Shown piece after piece: positions 33,145 to 41,806 of a stretch of 64,000 nucleotides of DNA. The notes below the pieces were generated by a model. The model did no database searches. It was not told the DNA's origin and saw only the letters and a list, made by a program, of their open reading frames with translations. Both the position numbers and the translations under genes were made by a program. The first letter of the stretch is position 1. Each line of letters begins with the position of its first letter. Source of the DNA: Halosimplex aquaticum (GTDB lineage: Archaea; Halobacteriota; Halobacteria; Halobacteriales; Haloarculaceae); NCBI RefSeq assembly GCF_028747785.1, contig NZ_CP118158.1, forward strand, positions 3,844,001 to 3,908,000, read 5' to 3'.

Positions 33145-35892
33145 ATGGGAGGACGAGAGTTGCTCGACGCGGCGGACACGGGTGTCGATCCCGCCGCCGT
33201 CGAGATAGACGACGCCGACGTGCTGGACCTGCTGGAGCCGCCGGTCCGCGAGTGGTGGGTCGACCAGTTCGGCGAGTACGTCCCCGAGAACGGCGGCTTC
33301 TTCACCCCGCCCCAGAAGGAGGCCGTCCCGCTCATCCACGAGGGCGACAACGCCCTGATCGCGGCACCGACCGGCTCGGGCAAGACGCTCGCCTCCTTCA
33401 CGAGTATCATCAACGAGCTCTTCCGGCGCGACCGCGCCGAGGGGCTCGAAAACTCCGTCTACTGTCTGTACGTCTCCCCGCTCAAGTCACTGGCCAACGA
33501 CATCCACCGCAACCTGGAGGTGCCGCTCGACGGGATCACCGAGACGCTCGACGACCGCGGCGAGGACGTCGAGATCCGCCACGCGATCCGCCACGGCGAC
33601 ACCAGCGACGCCGACCGCCAGAAGATGCTGACGGAGACGCCGCACATCCTCAACACGACGCCGGAGACGCTCGCAATCCTCCTCAACTCGCCGAAGTTCC
33701 GCGAGAAGCTCCGCACCGTCGAGTACGTGGTCGTCGACGAGATCCACAGCCTCGCGGAGAACAAGCGGGGCACGCACCTCTCGGTCTCGCTCGAACGGCT
33801 GGAATCGCTGGCCCACGGCTCGCCGACCCGTATCGGCTGTTCGGCGACGGTCGAACCGCTCGACGCGATGGCCGAGTTCCTCGTCGGCCAGGAGTCCCCC
33901 GGCGGCGGTCCTCGGGACTACGAGATCGTCGACGCCCGTTTCGCCCGCGAGTTCGACATGGAACTCGTCTGTCCGACCGACGACCTCGTGAACACGCCGC
34001 CGGACGTCGTGAACGACCGGTTCTACCGCGACCTGCACGAGCTGATCCAGGCGCACACGAACACGCTCGTGTTCACCAACACGCGGTCGGGCGCCGAGCG
34101 CGTGCTCCACAACCTGCGCGAGCGCAACGACGAGTACGACGAGGAGAACTCCGGCTGTCACCACGGTAGCCTCTCGAAGGACCGCCGTCAGGCGATCGAG
34201 GAGCGTCTCAAGTCGGGCGACCTCGACGTCGTCACCACCTCGACGAGCCTGGAACTGGGCATCGACATGCCACACATCGACCTGGTGGTACAGGTCGGCT
34301 CGCCCAAGTCCGTCGCGTCGCTGCTCCAGCGCGTCGGCCGCGCCGGCCACCAGCTCGGCGAGACGGTGACGGGCCGGGTCGTCGCGCTCGACCGCGACGA
34401 ACTCGTCGAGTGCGCGGTGATGCTGAAGAAGGCGACCGAGGGGTTCGTCGACCGGGTGTTCGTCCCCGAGAACGCCCAGGACGTGGCCGCACAGCACGTC
34501 TACGGCATGGCCATCGCGGACATCCGACCCGAGGCCGAGATCCGCGGGATCCTCGAACGCGCCTACCCCTACCGGAACTACGGCGACGCAGAGTGGGAGT
34601 CGCTCATGCGGTACCTCACGGCGGACTACGACGGGATGGAGGACAGACACGTCTACGCGAAGGTCTGGCGCGACACGAACGACGCGCCCGACGGCGAACA
34701 CCACTACGAGGAGTACCCCGTCGGCGAGCACCTGATGGGCAAGCGCGGCCGCCTCGCGCGGGTCATCTACATGACCAACATCGGGACGATCCCGGACTCG
34801 TTCACCTGCGACGTGTTCACCCGCTCGGGCGACGACTGGGTCGGGCAACTGGACGAGTCCTACCTCGACACGCTCGATTCGGGCGACGTGTTCGTCCTCG
34901 GCGGCGACCGCTTCGAGTACCGCTACCGCCGCGGGTCGAAGGTGTACGCCGACCGGACGAACGCCCGCCCGACGGTGCCGTCGTGGTTCTCCGAACGCCT
35001 GCCCCTCTCGTACGACCTCGGCAGGGAGATCCTCGCCTTCCAGCGGGACCTCCTCGACAGGCTCGACCGCGGCGGCGCCGGCGCGGTGCGCCACTGGCTG
35101 CGGAACTACCCGCTCGACGAGAACAGCGTTCGAGCGGTGACGCGGATGTTCGAGGAGCAGGTCAAGTACGCAGGCTTCGAGAGCGTGAGCACCGACGAAC
35201 GGCTCGTCGTCGAGGAGGAACTCGACCGCGAGGAGTACGAGCGCCGGTACTACGTCCACTCGAACTACGGCCGGCGGTTCAACGACGGCTTCTCCCGACT
35301 GCTGGCCTACCGGGTCGCCCAGGAGGCCGACGCCAACGTGCAGGTGGCCGTCGCGGACAACGGCTTCACCCTCTCGATGCCGCTCAACCGGAAGGTCGAC
35401 GTGACGGGCGTCCTCGCCGACCTCGAACCGACCGACGTGCGCCCGGACCTGCGGGCGAGCCTCGACGGCACTGACCTGCTCCAGCGGTACTTCCGGATCA
35501 ACGCGACCCGGGCGCTGATGATCCTCAAGCGCTACAAGGGCTACGAGAAGTCCGCGAGCGAGCAGCAGATGAACTCCGAGATGCTGCTCGGGTTCGCCGA
35601 GGACCTGGAGGACTTCGCGGTCATCGAGGAGACCTACCGGGAGATACTCGAAGACAAACTGAACGTCGACGCCATCGAGGACGTGCTCGGCGCGATCCGT
35701 GACGGGACCGTCGCGGTCGAACACCACCGCGTCGACACGCCGTCGCCGCGGGCGTTCGGTCTGGCGACGCTGATGGCCTCCGACGTGGTGCTCGCCGAGG
35801 ACGAGAGCGAGGTTCTCCAGCGCTTCCACGAGCGGGTCATGGCCGAGATAGACGGCGAGGGAACGCCCGAGCGCGAACCCGGGACGAACTGA
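33145..35892 (+). CDS. Lhr-type ATP-dependent helicase
   Basis: A 915-residue superfamily 2 helicase. Motifs in order: Walker A APTGSGKT, DEIH (VVDEIHSLAENKRG), SATV, then STSLELGIDMPHIDLVVQVG and QRVGRAGH for the second RecA domain. The long C-terminal part (winged-helix and beta-barrel) resembles Lhr / archaeal Hel112-type repair helicases that unwind forked or RNA-DNA hybrid substrates. The family is broad and the partner is not shown. Cytoplasmic. ATG start. The gene before it is a small membrane protein; the one after is convergent. Confidence 0.92.
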   Translation: MGGRELLDAADTGVDPAAVEIDDADVLDLLEPPVREWWVDQFGEYVPENGGFFTPPQKEAVPLIHEGDNALIAAPTGSGKTLASFTSIINELFRRDRAEGLENSVYCLYVSPLKSLANDIHRNLEVPLDGITETLDDRGEDVEIRHAIRHGDTSDADRQKMLTETPHILNTTPETLAILLNSPKFREKLRTVEYVVVDEIHSLAENKRGTHLSVSLERLESLAHGSPTRIGCSATVEPLDAMAEFLVGQESPGGGPRDYEIVDARFAREFDMELVCPTDDLVNTPPDVVNDRFYRDLHELIQAHTNTLVFTNTRSGAERVLHNLRERNDEYDEENSGCHHGSLSKDRRQAIEERLKSGDLDVVTTSTSLELGIDMPHIDLVVQVGSPKSVASLLQRVGRAGHQLGETVTGRVVALDRDELVECAVMLKKATEGFVDRVFVPENAQDVAAQHVYGMAIADIRPEAEIRGILERAYPYRNYGDAEWESLMRYLTADYDGMEDRHVYAKVWRDTNDAPDGEHHYEEYPVGEHLMGKRGRLARVIYMTNIGTIPDSFTCDVFTRSGDDWVGQLDESYLDTLDSGDVFVLGGDRFEYRYRRGSKVYADRTNARPTVPSWFSERLPLSYDLGREILAFQRDLLDRLDRGGAGAVRHWLRNYPLDENSVRAVTRMFEEQVKYAGFESVSTDERLVVEEELDREEYERRYYVHSNYGRRFNDGFSRLLAYRVAQEADANVQVAVADNGFTLSMPLNRKVDVTGVLADLEPTDVRPDLRASLDGTDLLQRYFRINATRALMILKRYKGYEKSASEQQMNSEMLLGFAEDLEDFAVIEETYREILEDKLNVDAIEDVLGAIRDGTVAVEHHRVDTPSPRAFGLATLMASDVVLAEDESEVLQRFHERVMAEIDGEGTPEREPGTN

Positions 35893-35937
35893 CCCGCCGT
35901 CAGACGAGGTTCTTCCAAACCGCCGAGGGACGGCCGC

Positions 35938-36408
35938 CTACATCCCGTCGTCTGTCTCGGTCGATTCGCCCATCGTCTCGTTGCCGCCCATTCCGTCGTC
36001 CATCCCGCCCTCCGTCTCGTTCATGCCGCTCATTCCGTTGGCTGTCTCTCCCATTCCGCCCATGCCGTCGTCAGTTTCGGTCATCCCGCCCATCCCGTCG
36101 TCCATTCCTTCGGTCGTCTCGTCCATTCCGCCGTCCATGCCGGTCTCGGTACCGTCCATCGACTCGCCGTCCATGGAATCGGTCATCGAGTCGTCGCCGT
36201 CCATCGAGTCGGTCGCCGATCCGTCGTCCATCGATCCGTCGCCGCCGTCCATGGACTCGCCGCCGTCGTCCATCGAATCCTCGCCGGGTTCGGTCGTCGC
36301 GCCGTCGCCGCCGTCGTCGCCTCCGGTCGAACAGCCGGCCACCGCACCGGCCGCGACCGCTCCGATTGCGCCTCTCACGAACGTGCGTCGAGTCGTGTCA
36401 CATGGCAT
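35938..36408 (-). CDS. Tat-exported lipoprotein, Met/Asp/Gly-rich
   Basis: A 156-residue protein with a twin-arginine signal (TTRRTFVRGAIGAVAAGAVAG) ending in lipobox AVAGC, so it is probably exported folded and lipid-anchored at C26. The mature 131 residues are low complexity: about 20 Met, many Asp/Glu/Gly/Ser/Thr, no His, no Lys and no aromatic residue. Met recurs as SMDD, GMDD and MGGM spaced 3-6 residues. Possible metal (soft-metal, copper-like) binding is an inference only. ATG start. It lies between convergent helicase and racemase genes. Confidence 0.7.
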   Translation of the reverse strand: MPCDTTRRTFVRGAIGAVAAGAVAGCSTGGDDGGDGATTEPGEDSMDDGGESMDGGDGSMDDGSATDSMDGDDSMTDSMDGESMDGTETGMDGGMDETTEGMDDGMGGMTETDDGMGGMGETANGMSGMNETEGGMDDGMGGNETMGESTETDDGM

Positions 36409-36543
36409 GATTCGTTCGCGTCCGCGCCCGCACCGGGGATAAGGAATTTTCAAACTCGCCTCGGAGAGCCGGCAAACTCCGTTCGGACCGCGTGCAGAGT
36501 CCGTCCGAACTCCGTTCAAAATTCGGCCGGGCGAGGGGTTAGC

Positions 36544-37767
36544 TCAGACCAGGAGCGTGTCGAGCGCGTCGGGGACGACCAGCACGTCGCTCCCCGGTTC
36601 GATCGCGTCCTCGGCCGACTCGCGAGCGTGCATCAGACACGCCTCGACGACCTCGGGGCTGTCGCTGTTCGTGACGTAGACGTCGTGGTCGCGCAGCGCC
36701 CGGGCGACGACGAACGCCCGCTGAGCGCCGGGCTCGTACCCCTCGCGCATCTCCTCGTAGAGTGCCTCTGCGCTCTCGGCGGCGGAGAGCCAGTCGTAGA
36801 ATCGCCGTTCGCCCGTCCCCTCGCCGGCGCCTTCGGGGAGCGCCGCCGGAACGACGACTCGACCGCCCTCCCGCAGGGGATCGTGCGCACCGAGAGTCAC
36901 GTACGTCGCCGCCCGCGTCGTCTGGTAGAGGTTCGCGTCCTTCGGCGCGCCGACGCCGGCGAGGACCGCGTCGTAGCCGTCGTCGACCGGGACGGCGAGC
37001 GCGTCGCGGGCCGCGCCGGCGAGGTCGCGGACGACCGACCGCGGGTCGCCGGCGGCCGCGCCGAGGACGCCGCTCGGGCCGTGGGTGACGTTGAGCGAGA
37101 ACTCGACGCCGACCAGATCGCCCGCCGCGTCGACGAACTCCCGGAACGGGTTGTCGTCGACGCGGCCGAGGCGGACGCCCTCGCGTCCGAGTAGCTCCGG
37201 GCCGTGGGAGTATCCGATCTGCGACTCGCCGCCGGCGCCGACGACGACGGTCTTCGCGCCGCCGGAGAAGCCGGCGTACTGGTGGGGCTCGACCATCCCC
37301 GTCGCGAGGACGGCGTCTGTCTTCGCGAGCGTCTCATTGATCTCGATCGGGGTCCCTTCCACGGTCCCCGCCTCGACGGTCGCGTCGGGGTCGTGATTTC
37401 GTGCGAGGTCGGCGTGGTCGCCGAGCGCATCCTCGATCTCCGCGTCGCTCATCGGTCGGTGGAGGCCGAGGCCGAGAATAACTGTCACCTGCTCGCGGAC
37501 GACGCCGGCGGCCGCGACTTCGTCTAGCAGCACGTCCAGCAGCACGTCGTCGGGCGTCGCGCGGGTGACGTCAGTGACGACGATCCCGATGGTGTCGTCC
37601 GGGTCGACGCGGCGACGGAGGCGCGGGCCGTGCGGGTCGGCGACGGTCGCCTCGGCCGCCACGCGGACGTCGACCGGATCGCCGCCCGGCGGCCGACAGA
37701 CCGTCACGTCGCAGTCCGGGAGCGAGACGGAGACAGTCCCCTCGCCCAGTGGGAGTTCGACTGGCAC
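36544..37767 (-). CDS. LarA-family racemase (lactate racemase-like)
   Basis: A 407-residue DUF2088 (LarA N-terminal) protein. Visible motifs are GLGLHRPMS, EPHQYAGFSGGAKTVVV (His and Lys that hold the nickel-pincer cofactor in LarA), and a long C-terminal domain beginning NLYQTTRAATYVTLGAHDP. LarA interconverts D- and L-lactate; relatives act on malate or other 2-hydroxy acids. Genes for the cofactor (larB, larC, larE) are not in this window, so activity depends on genes elsewhere. GTG start gives MPVELPLGEGTVSV. Confidence 0.83.
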   Translation of the reverse strand: MPVELPLGEGTVSVSLPDCDVTVCRPPGGDPVDVRVAAEATVADPHGPRLRRRVDPDDTIGIVVTDVTRATPDDVLLDVLLDEVAAAGVVREQVTVILGLGLHRPMSDAEIEDALGDHADLARNHDPDATVEAGTVEGTPIEINETLAKTDAVLATGMVEPHQYAGFSGGAKTVVVGAGGESQIGYSHGPELLGREGVRLGRVDDNPFREFVDAAGDLVGVEFSLNVTHGPSGVLGAAAGDPRSVVRDLAGAARDALAVPVDDGYDAVLAGVGAPKDANLYQTTRAATYVTLGAHDPLREGGRVVVPAALPEGAGEGTGERRFYDWLSAAESAEALYEEMREGYEPGAQRAFVVARALRDHDVYVTNSDSPEVVEACLMHARESAEDAIEPGSDVLVVPDALDTLLV

Positions 37768-37835
37768 GGCCGGGCCTACGACGCGCCCGTCCGAGAGCCT
37801 ACCGGTCCCGTAGACGCGGACGGTCTAAAACCCCG

Positions 37836-38684
37836 TCAGTCCGCTGCGGTCGCGCGCTGGAGTCGTTCGAACCGGCCGACGACCGACGGGAGCGCGACGA
37901 TGCCGAACGCCAGCGCGGCGTTCGCGACGCTGGCGACGAGGAGTTGCGTCTCGACGGCTTCGACGACGATCAGCGCGCCGCCGACGAACCCGACGCCGGC
38001 GACGTTGACCAGCGCGCGCTCGGCGCGAGAGCGGAACCGCTCGGCGCGAGTCCGCCAGAGCGCGCCAGCGAGACCGCCGACGCTCCCGCCGACGGCGAGC
38101 GCGGCGTCGCCCGTCTCAGTGGTCACGAGAACGGCAGGGACCGAAAGGACCACGGCGAGTCCGAACACGACCGCCGCCCCCTCGTCGATAGCGACGGCGA
38201 GCACGCCGAGCATCACCAGTCCGACGGCGAACCCCGCGAGGATATCACCCAGGTAGTGGACGCCGAGGACGACGCGTGAGAGCCCGATGAGCGCCACCAG
38301 CGCGCCGACGCCGAGGACGGTCGTCCGGTCGCGGTACTCGTCCATCGCGATCAGCCCGCCGCCGTAGACCGTCGTCGCGGCGATGGCGTGCCCGCTCGGG
38401 AACCCGACGGGGCTGGGTTCGATGGGGTAGCGCTGGACCGCGGCCGGCGGCCGCGGTAAGCCGAACCAGTACTTCAGCGCCAGCGTGACCGAAACGGCGA
38501 CGAACGCGACGCTGATCACGGCGAGCAACTCGCGTCGCCGCCGCTGGTCGTTCCAGTACGCGAGCGACAGGCCGACCATCAGGAACTTCGCGCTCCCGAG
38601 GATCGTGATCACCCAGAACAGCGGCGCGAGTTCTGACGGCACCGCCTCCCTGATCACGCGGCTCGCCTCGACCAGCCTGAACAT
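37836..38684 (-). CDS. PAP2-family membrane phosphatase
   Basis: A 282-residue membrane phosphatase with all three PAP2 motifs: KYWFGLPRP, PSGHAIA in GFPSGHAIAATTVYG, and SRVVLGVHYLGDI. About seven hydrophobic helices, the last four without catalytic residues, as in the copy at 5863-6708. Start set at ATG 38684 because a TATA box lies about 27 nt upstream. A GTG or ATG further upstream would place the start before that box. Five bipartite repeats lie just upstream in its promoter region. Substrate unknown. Confidence 0.87.
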   Translation of the reverse strand: MFRLVEASRVIREAVPSELAPLFWVITILGSAKFLMVGLSLAYWNDQRRRRELLAVISVAFVAVSVTLALKYWFGLPRPPAAVQRYPIEPSPVGFPSGHAIAATTVYGGGLIAMDEYRDRTTVLGVGALVALIGLSRVVLGVHYLGDILAGFAVGLVMLGVLAVAIDEGAAVVFGLAVVLSVPAVLVTTETGDAALAVGGSVGGLAGALWRTRAERFRSRAERALVNVAGVGFVGGALIVVEAVETQLLVASVANAALAFGIVALPSVVGRFERLQRATAAD

Positions 38685-38707
38685 ACGGTAGTCCCACCGG
38701 CGATACG

Positions 38708-38717
38708 GCTTATAGTT
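38708..38717 (-). promoter_or_regulatory. TATA box of the PAP2 gene
   Basis: On the minus strand this reads AACTATAAGC, the only AT-rich box near this start. Its centre is about 27 nt before the ATG at 38684. It sits about 34 bp to the left of the first repeat unit (38751), so the repeats lie upstream of the promoter. Confidence 0.55.
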
Positions 38718-38750
38718 TCCTCCACCGGTCGCTACGGAACGGGTCAAACT

Positions 38751-38967
38751 CTAGTGATAAAACTCCGCCACGGGGTGAAAGTGGAGCCGAAACCCGGTGA
38801 TAACTCCTGCCCACGGAGTGAAAGTGGAACGGTAACCGGCTAGTCATAAAGGTCCGCCCCGGAGTGAAAGTGAAACGTCCGAGCCTAGACATAAATCTGG
38901 GCCACACGGTGAAAGTAAAGCGGTGAGTCGCTAGTCAAAAGTGATAGCCACGGGGCGAAAGTGAAAT
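38751..38967. repeat. Array of five bipartite direct repeats
   Basis: Five units start at 38751, 38794, 38840, 38885 and 38931 (steps of 43, 46, 45 and 46 bp). Each has an upstream box CTAGTCATAAA (variants CCGGTGATAAC, CTAGACATAAA, CTAGTCAAAAG) and a downstream box GTGAAAGTGGAA (variant GCGAAAGTGAAA in unit 5). The second box begins exactly 24 nt after the first in every unit. The step is not a multiple of 3 and no ORF runs through, so it is non-coding. It lies between the convergent-side Dna2-like gene and the PAP2 promoter. Confidence 0.8.
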
Positions 38968-39010
38968 CGAGCGTTCGAGGGTCGTTTACCGGGTATCGAT
39001 AGAAACCGCC

Positions 39011-41767
39011 TCACCGCGCCCAGTCGACCATGCGGCCGTAGGTCTCGTCGGTGCCGAGCGCCTCGGCGTCGCCGACGAGGACGAGCGCTTTCTTCGCCCG
39101 CGTCAGCGCGACGTTGACGCGCCGGTAGTCCTCGAAGATCGGGCTCACCAGCGATCCGGTGGCGACGAAGGAGATGATAATGACCTCCTTGCTCGATCCC
39201 TGGAAGCGGTCGACCGTATCGACGGCTACGCCATCGGACACGTGCTTGCCGATCTCGGCGACCTGCGCGCGGAACGGCGCGATGACGCCGATCTCCTCGG
39301 CGGGGACGCCGGCGTCGCGGTACGCCTGGACGGTCTCGGCGACTGTCGCCGCCTCGGTCGGGTTCGTGTTCCCCTCCGCGCGGCCGTCTGGGTCGACGAA
39401 CGCCACCTGGTCCGCGAGGTGGTCGGGGAGCGACCCCACGTCGACGCCGGAGAGGTCGCGGAGGTGCTGGGCGGCCACCTCGCCCGTCGCGGGCCTGAGT
39501 TCGCCGTCGTAGAACTCGCGAGAGGCGAACGCCTGGATGCGCTGGGCCATGCGATACTGTCGGTTCAGCATGACGGAGGCGTCCGGGTAGCGCTCGATGA
39601 GCCGCTGGAACAGCGAGCGCGAGAGGGTCGCGCCGGGCGCGGGCACGTCTTCGCCCGCGCCACCGTCGGACTCGGTCTCGGGGTCCGGCTCGTCGGCCTG
39701 GACGACCGGCGGCAGCTGCTGGTGGTCGCCGACGAGGACGAACCGCTCGGCGAGGTTCGTCGCCGCGAGCGTGCCCGGCTCGGTGAGTTGCCCCGCCTCG
39801 TCGACGACAGCCACGTCGAAGTCCTGTTCGCGCATGATCCGCGAGCCGCAGGTCGCCGTCGTCGCGGCGACGACCTGCGCGTCCCGCAGTTCCGCGACCC
39901 GCTCGTCGGGGTCGCCGGCTCGTTCGAGACGATACTGCTGCATGTCCTCGCGGACGCCGCTCTCCGTGCCGACGCGGACGAAGTCCTCGAAGCCCTGGTC
40001 GACGAGCGCTTCGAGGGCGTTGTCCACGGCGCGGTTCGTAAAGGCCGAGAGCAGGACGCGCTCGCCGTCCTCGACCAGTGCTTGCACGATGTGTGCCAGC
40101 GTATACGTCTTCCCGGTCCCCGGCGGGCCGTGGATCAGCGCGCAGTCCTCGCAGCCGACCGCGAGGCGGACGGCCTCGTCCTGAGCGTCGTTGTTGGGGA
40201 CGTACGTCTCGCCGACGGACTCGAATTCCGGTTCCCGTCGGCCGAAGAGCACGTCCTTCTCCGCCGGCGACTGCGTGAGGATGGCGTCGTGCAGCGCCGT
40301 GAGCATCCTGTCCGTCGAGAGTTCCGAGGGGTAGACGTCGATGCGGCGGAGTTCGACCGGCTCGTCTGCGGTGACGACGATCTCGGGTCTGGGGTCGTCA
40401 CTGCGCTCGTCTCCGTCGTCGACGCCGCCCCCGAGCCGCTCCACGCGGGCCAGTTCGGCCTCCCCGCGGATCGGGTCGCCGTCACTCGCGAGCACGAGGT
40501 CGCCCTCTCGGATCTTCGAGACGGCACCGGTCCCGCGGGCGCGTAGCTCCCAGTTGCCGCCGTCGAGTTCTCTGCGTTCGGTGGGTTCCAGATCCACGAG
40601 CGCGCGGTCGTCGTCGGCCCGTTCCTCCGGCGTCTGCTCCCAGAGCTTGGCGTACTCGCGGTGGACGGCGCGGCGTTCACGCTCGATGGACTGGTACACT
40701 CGGTCGAAGTACTCGCGCTCTTCTTCCGGGACTGGCGACCCGACCTGGCCGGCCTTGGACTCCTGGCCGAGCCGGCCGGAGACGGCCATGCAGGTGTCCT
40801 GCTCGAAGCAGTACTCGCACTTGGCGTCGGCCTCGTATCCCGTCGGCACGTCGACGCCGTGTTCCATCGCCGCGAGCGCGTTCCGCGTCCGCAGCACGAA
40901 CTTCAGGAAGCCCGAGCCGATCGAGAACTCCTTGGCCGGCGAGAGGTCGCCGCTCTCCTCGTTGCGCTCGACGGCCGCGTTCTTGGTGTAGAGGAGCGTC
41001 CCGGTGTCCGGCGGTTCCCCGCGGCGCTCGCCGAGGATGAGCGCGTAGCAGGTCGCCTGCACCTTGTCGTGAAAGCGGGGTTCGCGCTTGGTGTTCTTCC
41101 CCGTCTTCAGTTCGACGGGCATCCCCCGGCGGACGGCGTCGGCCCGCCCCTTCAGGCCGTACGTCTCGCTGACGAGCGTCATCTCCGAGCGCCACTCGTC
41201 TTCGTCGGTGAGGGTCCCCTGCTGGAGCCAGCCCTCGATGGCCGAGGCGTTCTGCCGCACTTCCTCGCGGACCTCGTCGGCGCTGCGGCCGAGCATCCCG
41301 AGTTCGAGGCCGGCCTCCTCGACCCGTTCGTCGATGGACTCGTCGAGGTCACGGCCGCGCAGGAGGTCGCCGAACACCTCGTGGACGATGGTCCCCTTGA
41401 CGACGGGGTAGGCGTTGGGCGTCCCGCCGATCTTGTTGAGGTAGTACATCCGCGGGCACTGCACCCACGAGCGCACGTCCGTCACGTCGACGAGGAAGTC
41501 CGGTTCGACGACGACCATCGAGTCGCCGGTCGTCGAGAACTGCTGTTCGCCGCGGTACTCCCGTTCCTCGGGGTTCGTCACCGCCAGTTCCATCCCGGGT
41601 TCGAGGTACGTCGCCGTCTCGGTCCACTTGTCCCAGAGCGTCACCGTGGTCGGTTCGCCCCGGCCCCGGTCGGGTCGCAGGCTCACCTCGACGAGTTCGC
41701 TCTCGCCGTACTGGGTCGAGACCGTCTTCGGGTCGCTCACGTCGACGACGACGCCGCGGAGTGTCAC
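39011..41767 (-). CDS. Dna2-like nuclease-helicase (Cas4-like nuclease plus SF1 helicase)
   Basis: A 918-residue fusion. An N-terminal OB-like domain (about 1-90) is followed by a Cas4/RecB-type nuclease (about 95-330). This has cysteines C104, C317, C320 and C326 (probable 4Fe-4S) and the PD-(D/E)xK residues H129, D210, E219 and K221. The UPF1/Dna2 SF1 helicase then has Walker A GPPGTGKT, VDEAGQ, NRQYRM and RVNVALTRAK. In eukaryotes and archaea this combination processes flaps and DNA ends. ATG start (MTLRGVVVDV). Its start codon faces the MoxR operon's end, with 39 bp between. Confidence 0.9.
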   Translation of the reverse strand: MTLRGVVVDVSDPKTVSTQYGESELVEVSLRPDRGRGEPTTVTLWDKWTETATYLEPGMELAVTNPEEREYRGEQQFSTTGDSMVVVEPDFLVDVTDVRSWVQCPRMYYLNKIGGTPNAYPVVKGTIVHEVFGDLLRGRDLDESIDERVEEAGLELGMLGRSADEVREEVRQNASAIEGWLQQGTLTDEDEWRSEMTLVSETYGLKGRADAVRRGMPVELKTGKNTKREPRFHDKVQATCYALILGERRGEPPDTGTLLYTKNAAVERNEESGDLSPAKEFSIGSGFLKFVLRTRNALAAMEHGVDVPTGYEADAKCEYCFEQDTCMAVSGRLGQESKAGQVGSPVPEEEREYFDRVYQSIERERRAVHREYAKLWEQTPEERADDDRALVDLEPTERRELDGGNWELRARGTGAVSKIREGDLVLASDGDPIRGEAELARVERLGGGVDDGDERSDDPRPEIVVTADEPVELRRIDVYPSELSTDRMLTALHDAILTQSPAEKDVLFGRREPEFESVGETYVPNNDAQDEAVRLAVGCEDCALIHGPPGTGKTYTLAHIVQALVEDGERVLLSAFTNRAVDNALEALVDQGFEDFVRVGTESGVREDMQQYRLERAGDPDERVAELRDAQVVAATTATCGSRIMREQDFDVAVVDEAGQLTEPGTLAATNLAERFVLVGDHQQLPPVVQADEPDPETESDGGAGEDVPAPGATLSRSLFQRLIERYPDASVMLNRQYRMAQRIQAFASREFYDGELRPATGEVAAQHLRDLSGVDVGSLPDHLADQVAFVDPDGRAEGNTNPTEAATVAETVQAYRDAGVPAEEIGVIAPFRAQVAEIGKHVSDGVAVDTVDRFQGSSKEVIIISFVATGSLVSPIFEDYRRVNVALTRAKKALVLVGDAEALGTDETYGRMVDWAR

Positions 41768-41806
41768 GCTCAGTTCTCGGGACGGCCGCGGGAAAAACGC
41801 TGTCGG

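Noticed and set aside
38710..38907. A 65-codon ORF in the repeat array
   Set aside because: It only mirrors the repeat, and the unit step is not a multiple of three, so the frame is not maintained.
38751..38967. CRISPR array
   Set aside because: Units are degenerate, the spacers are partly conserved, and there are no cas genes; the repeat is bipartite instead of one constant block.
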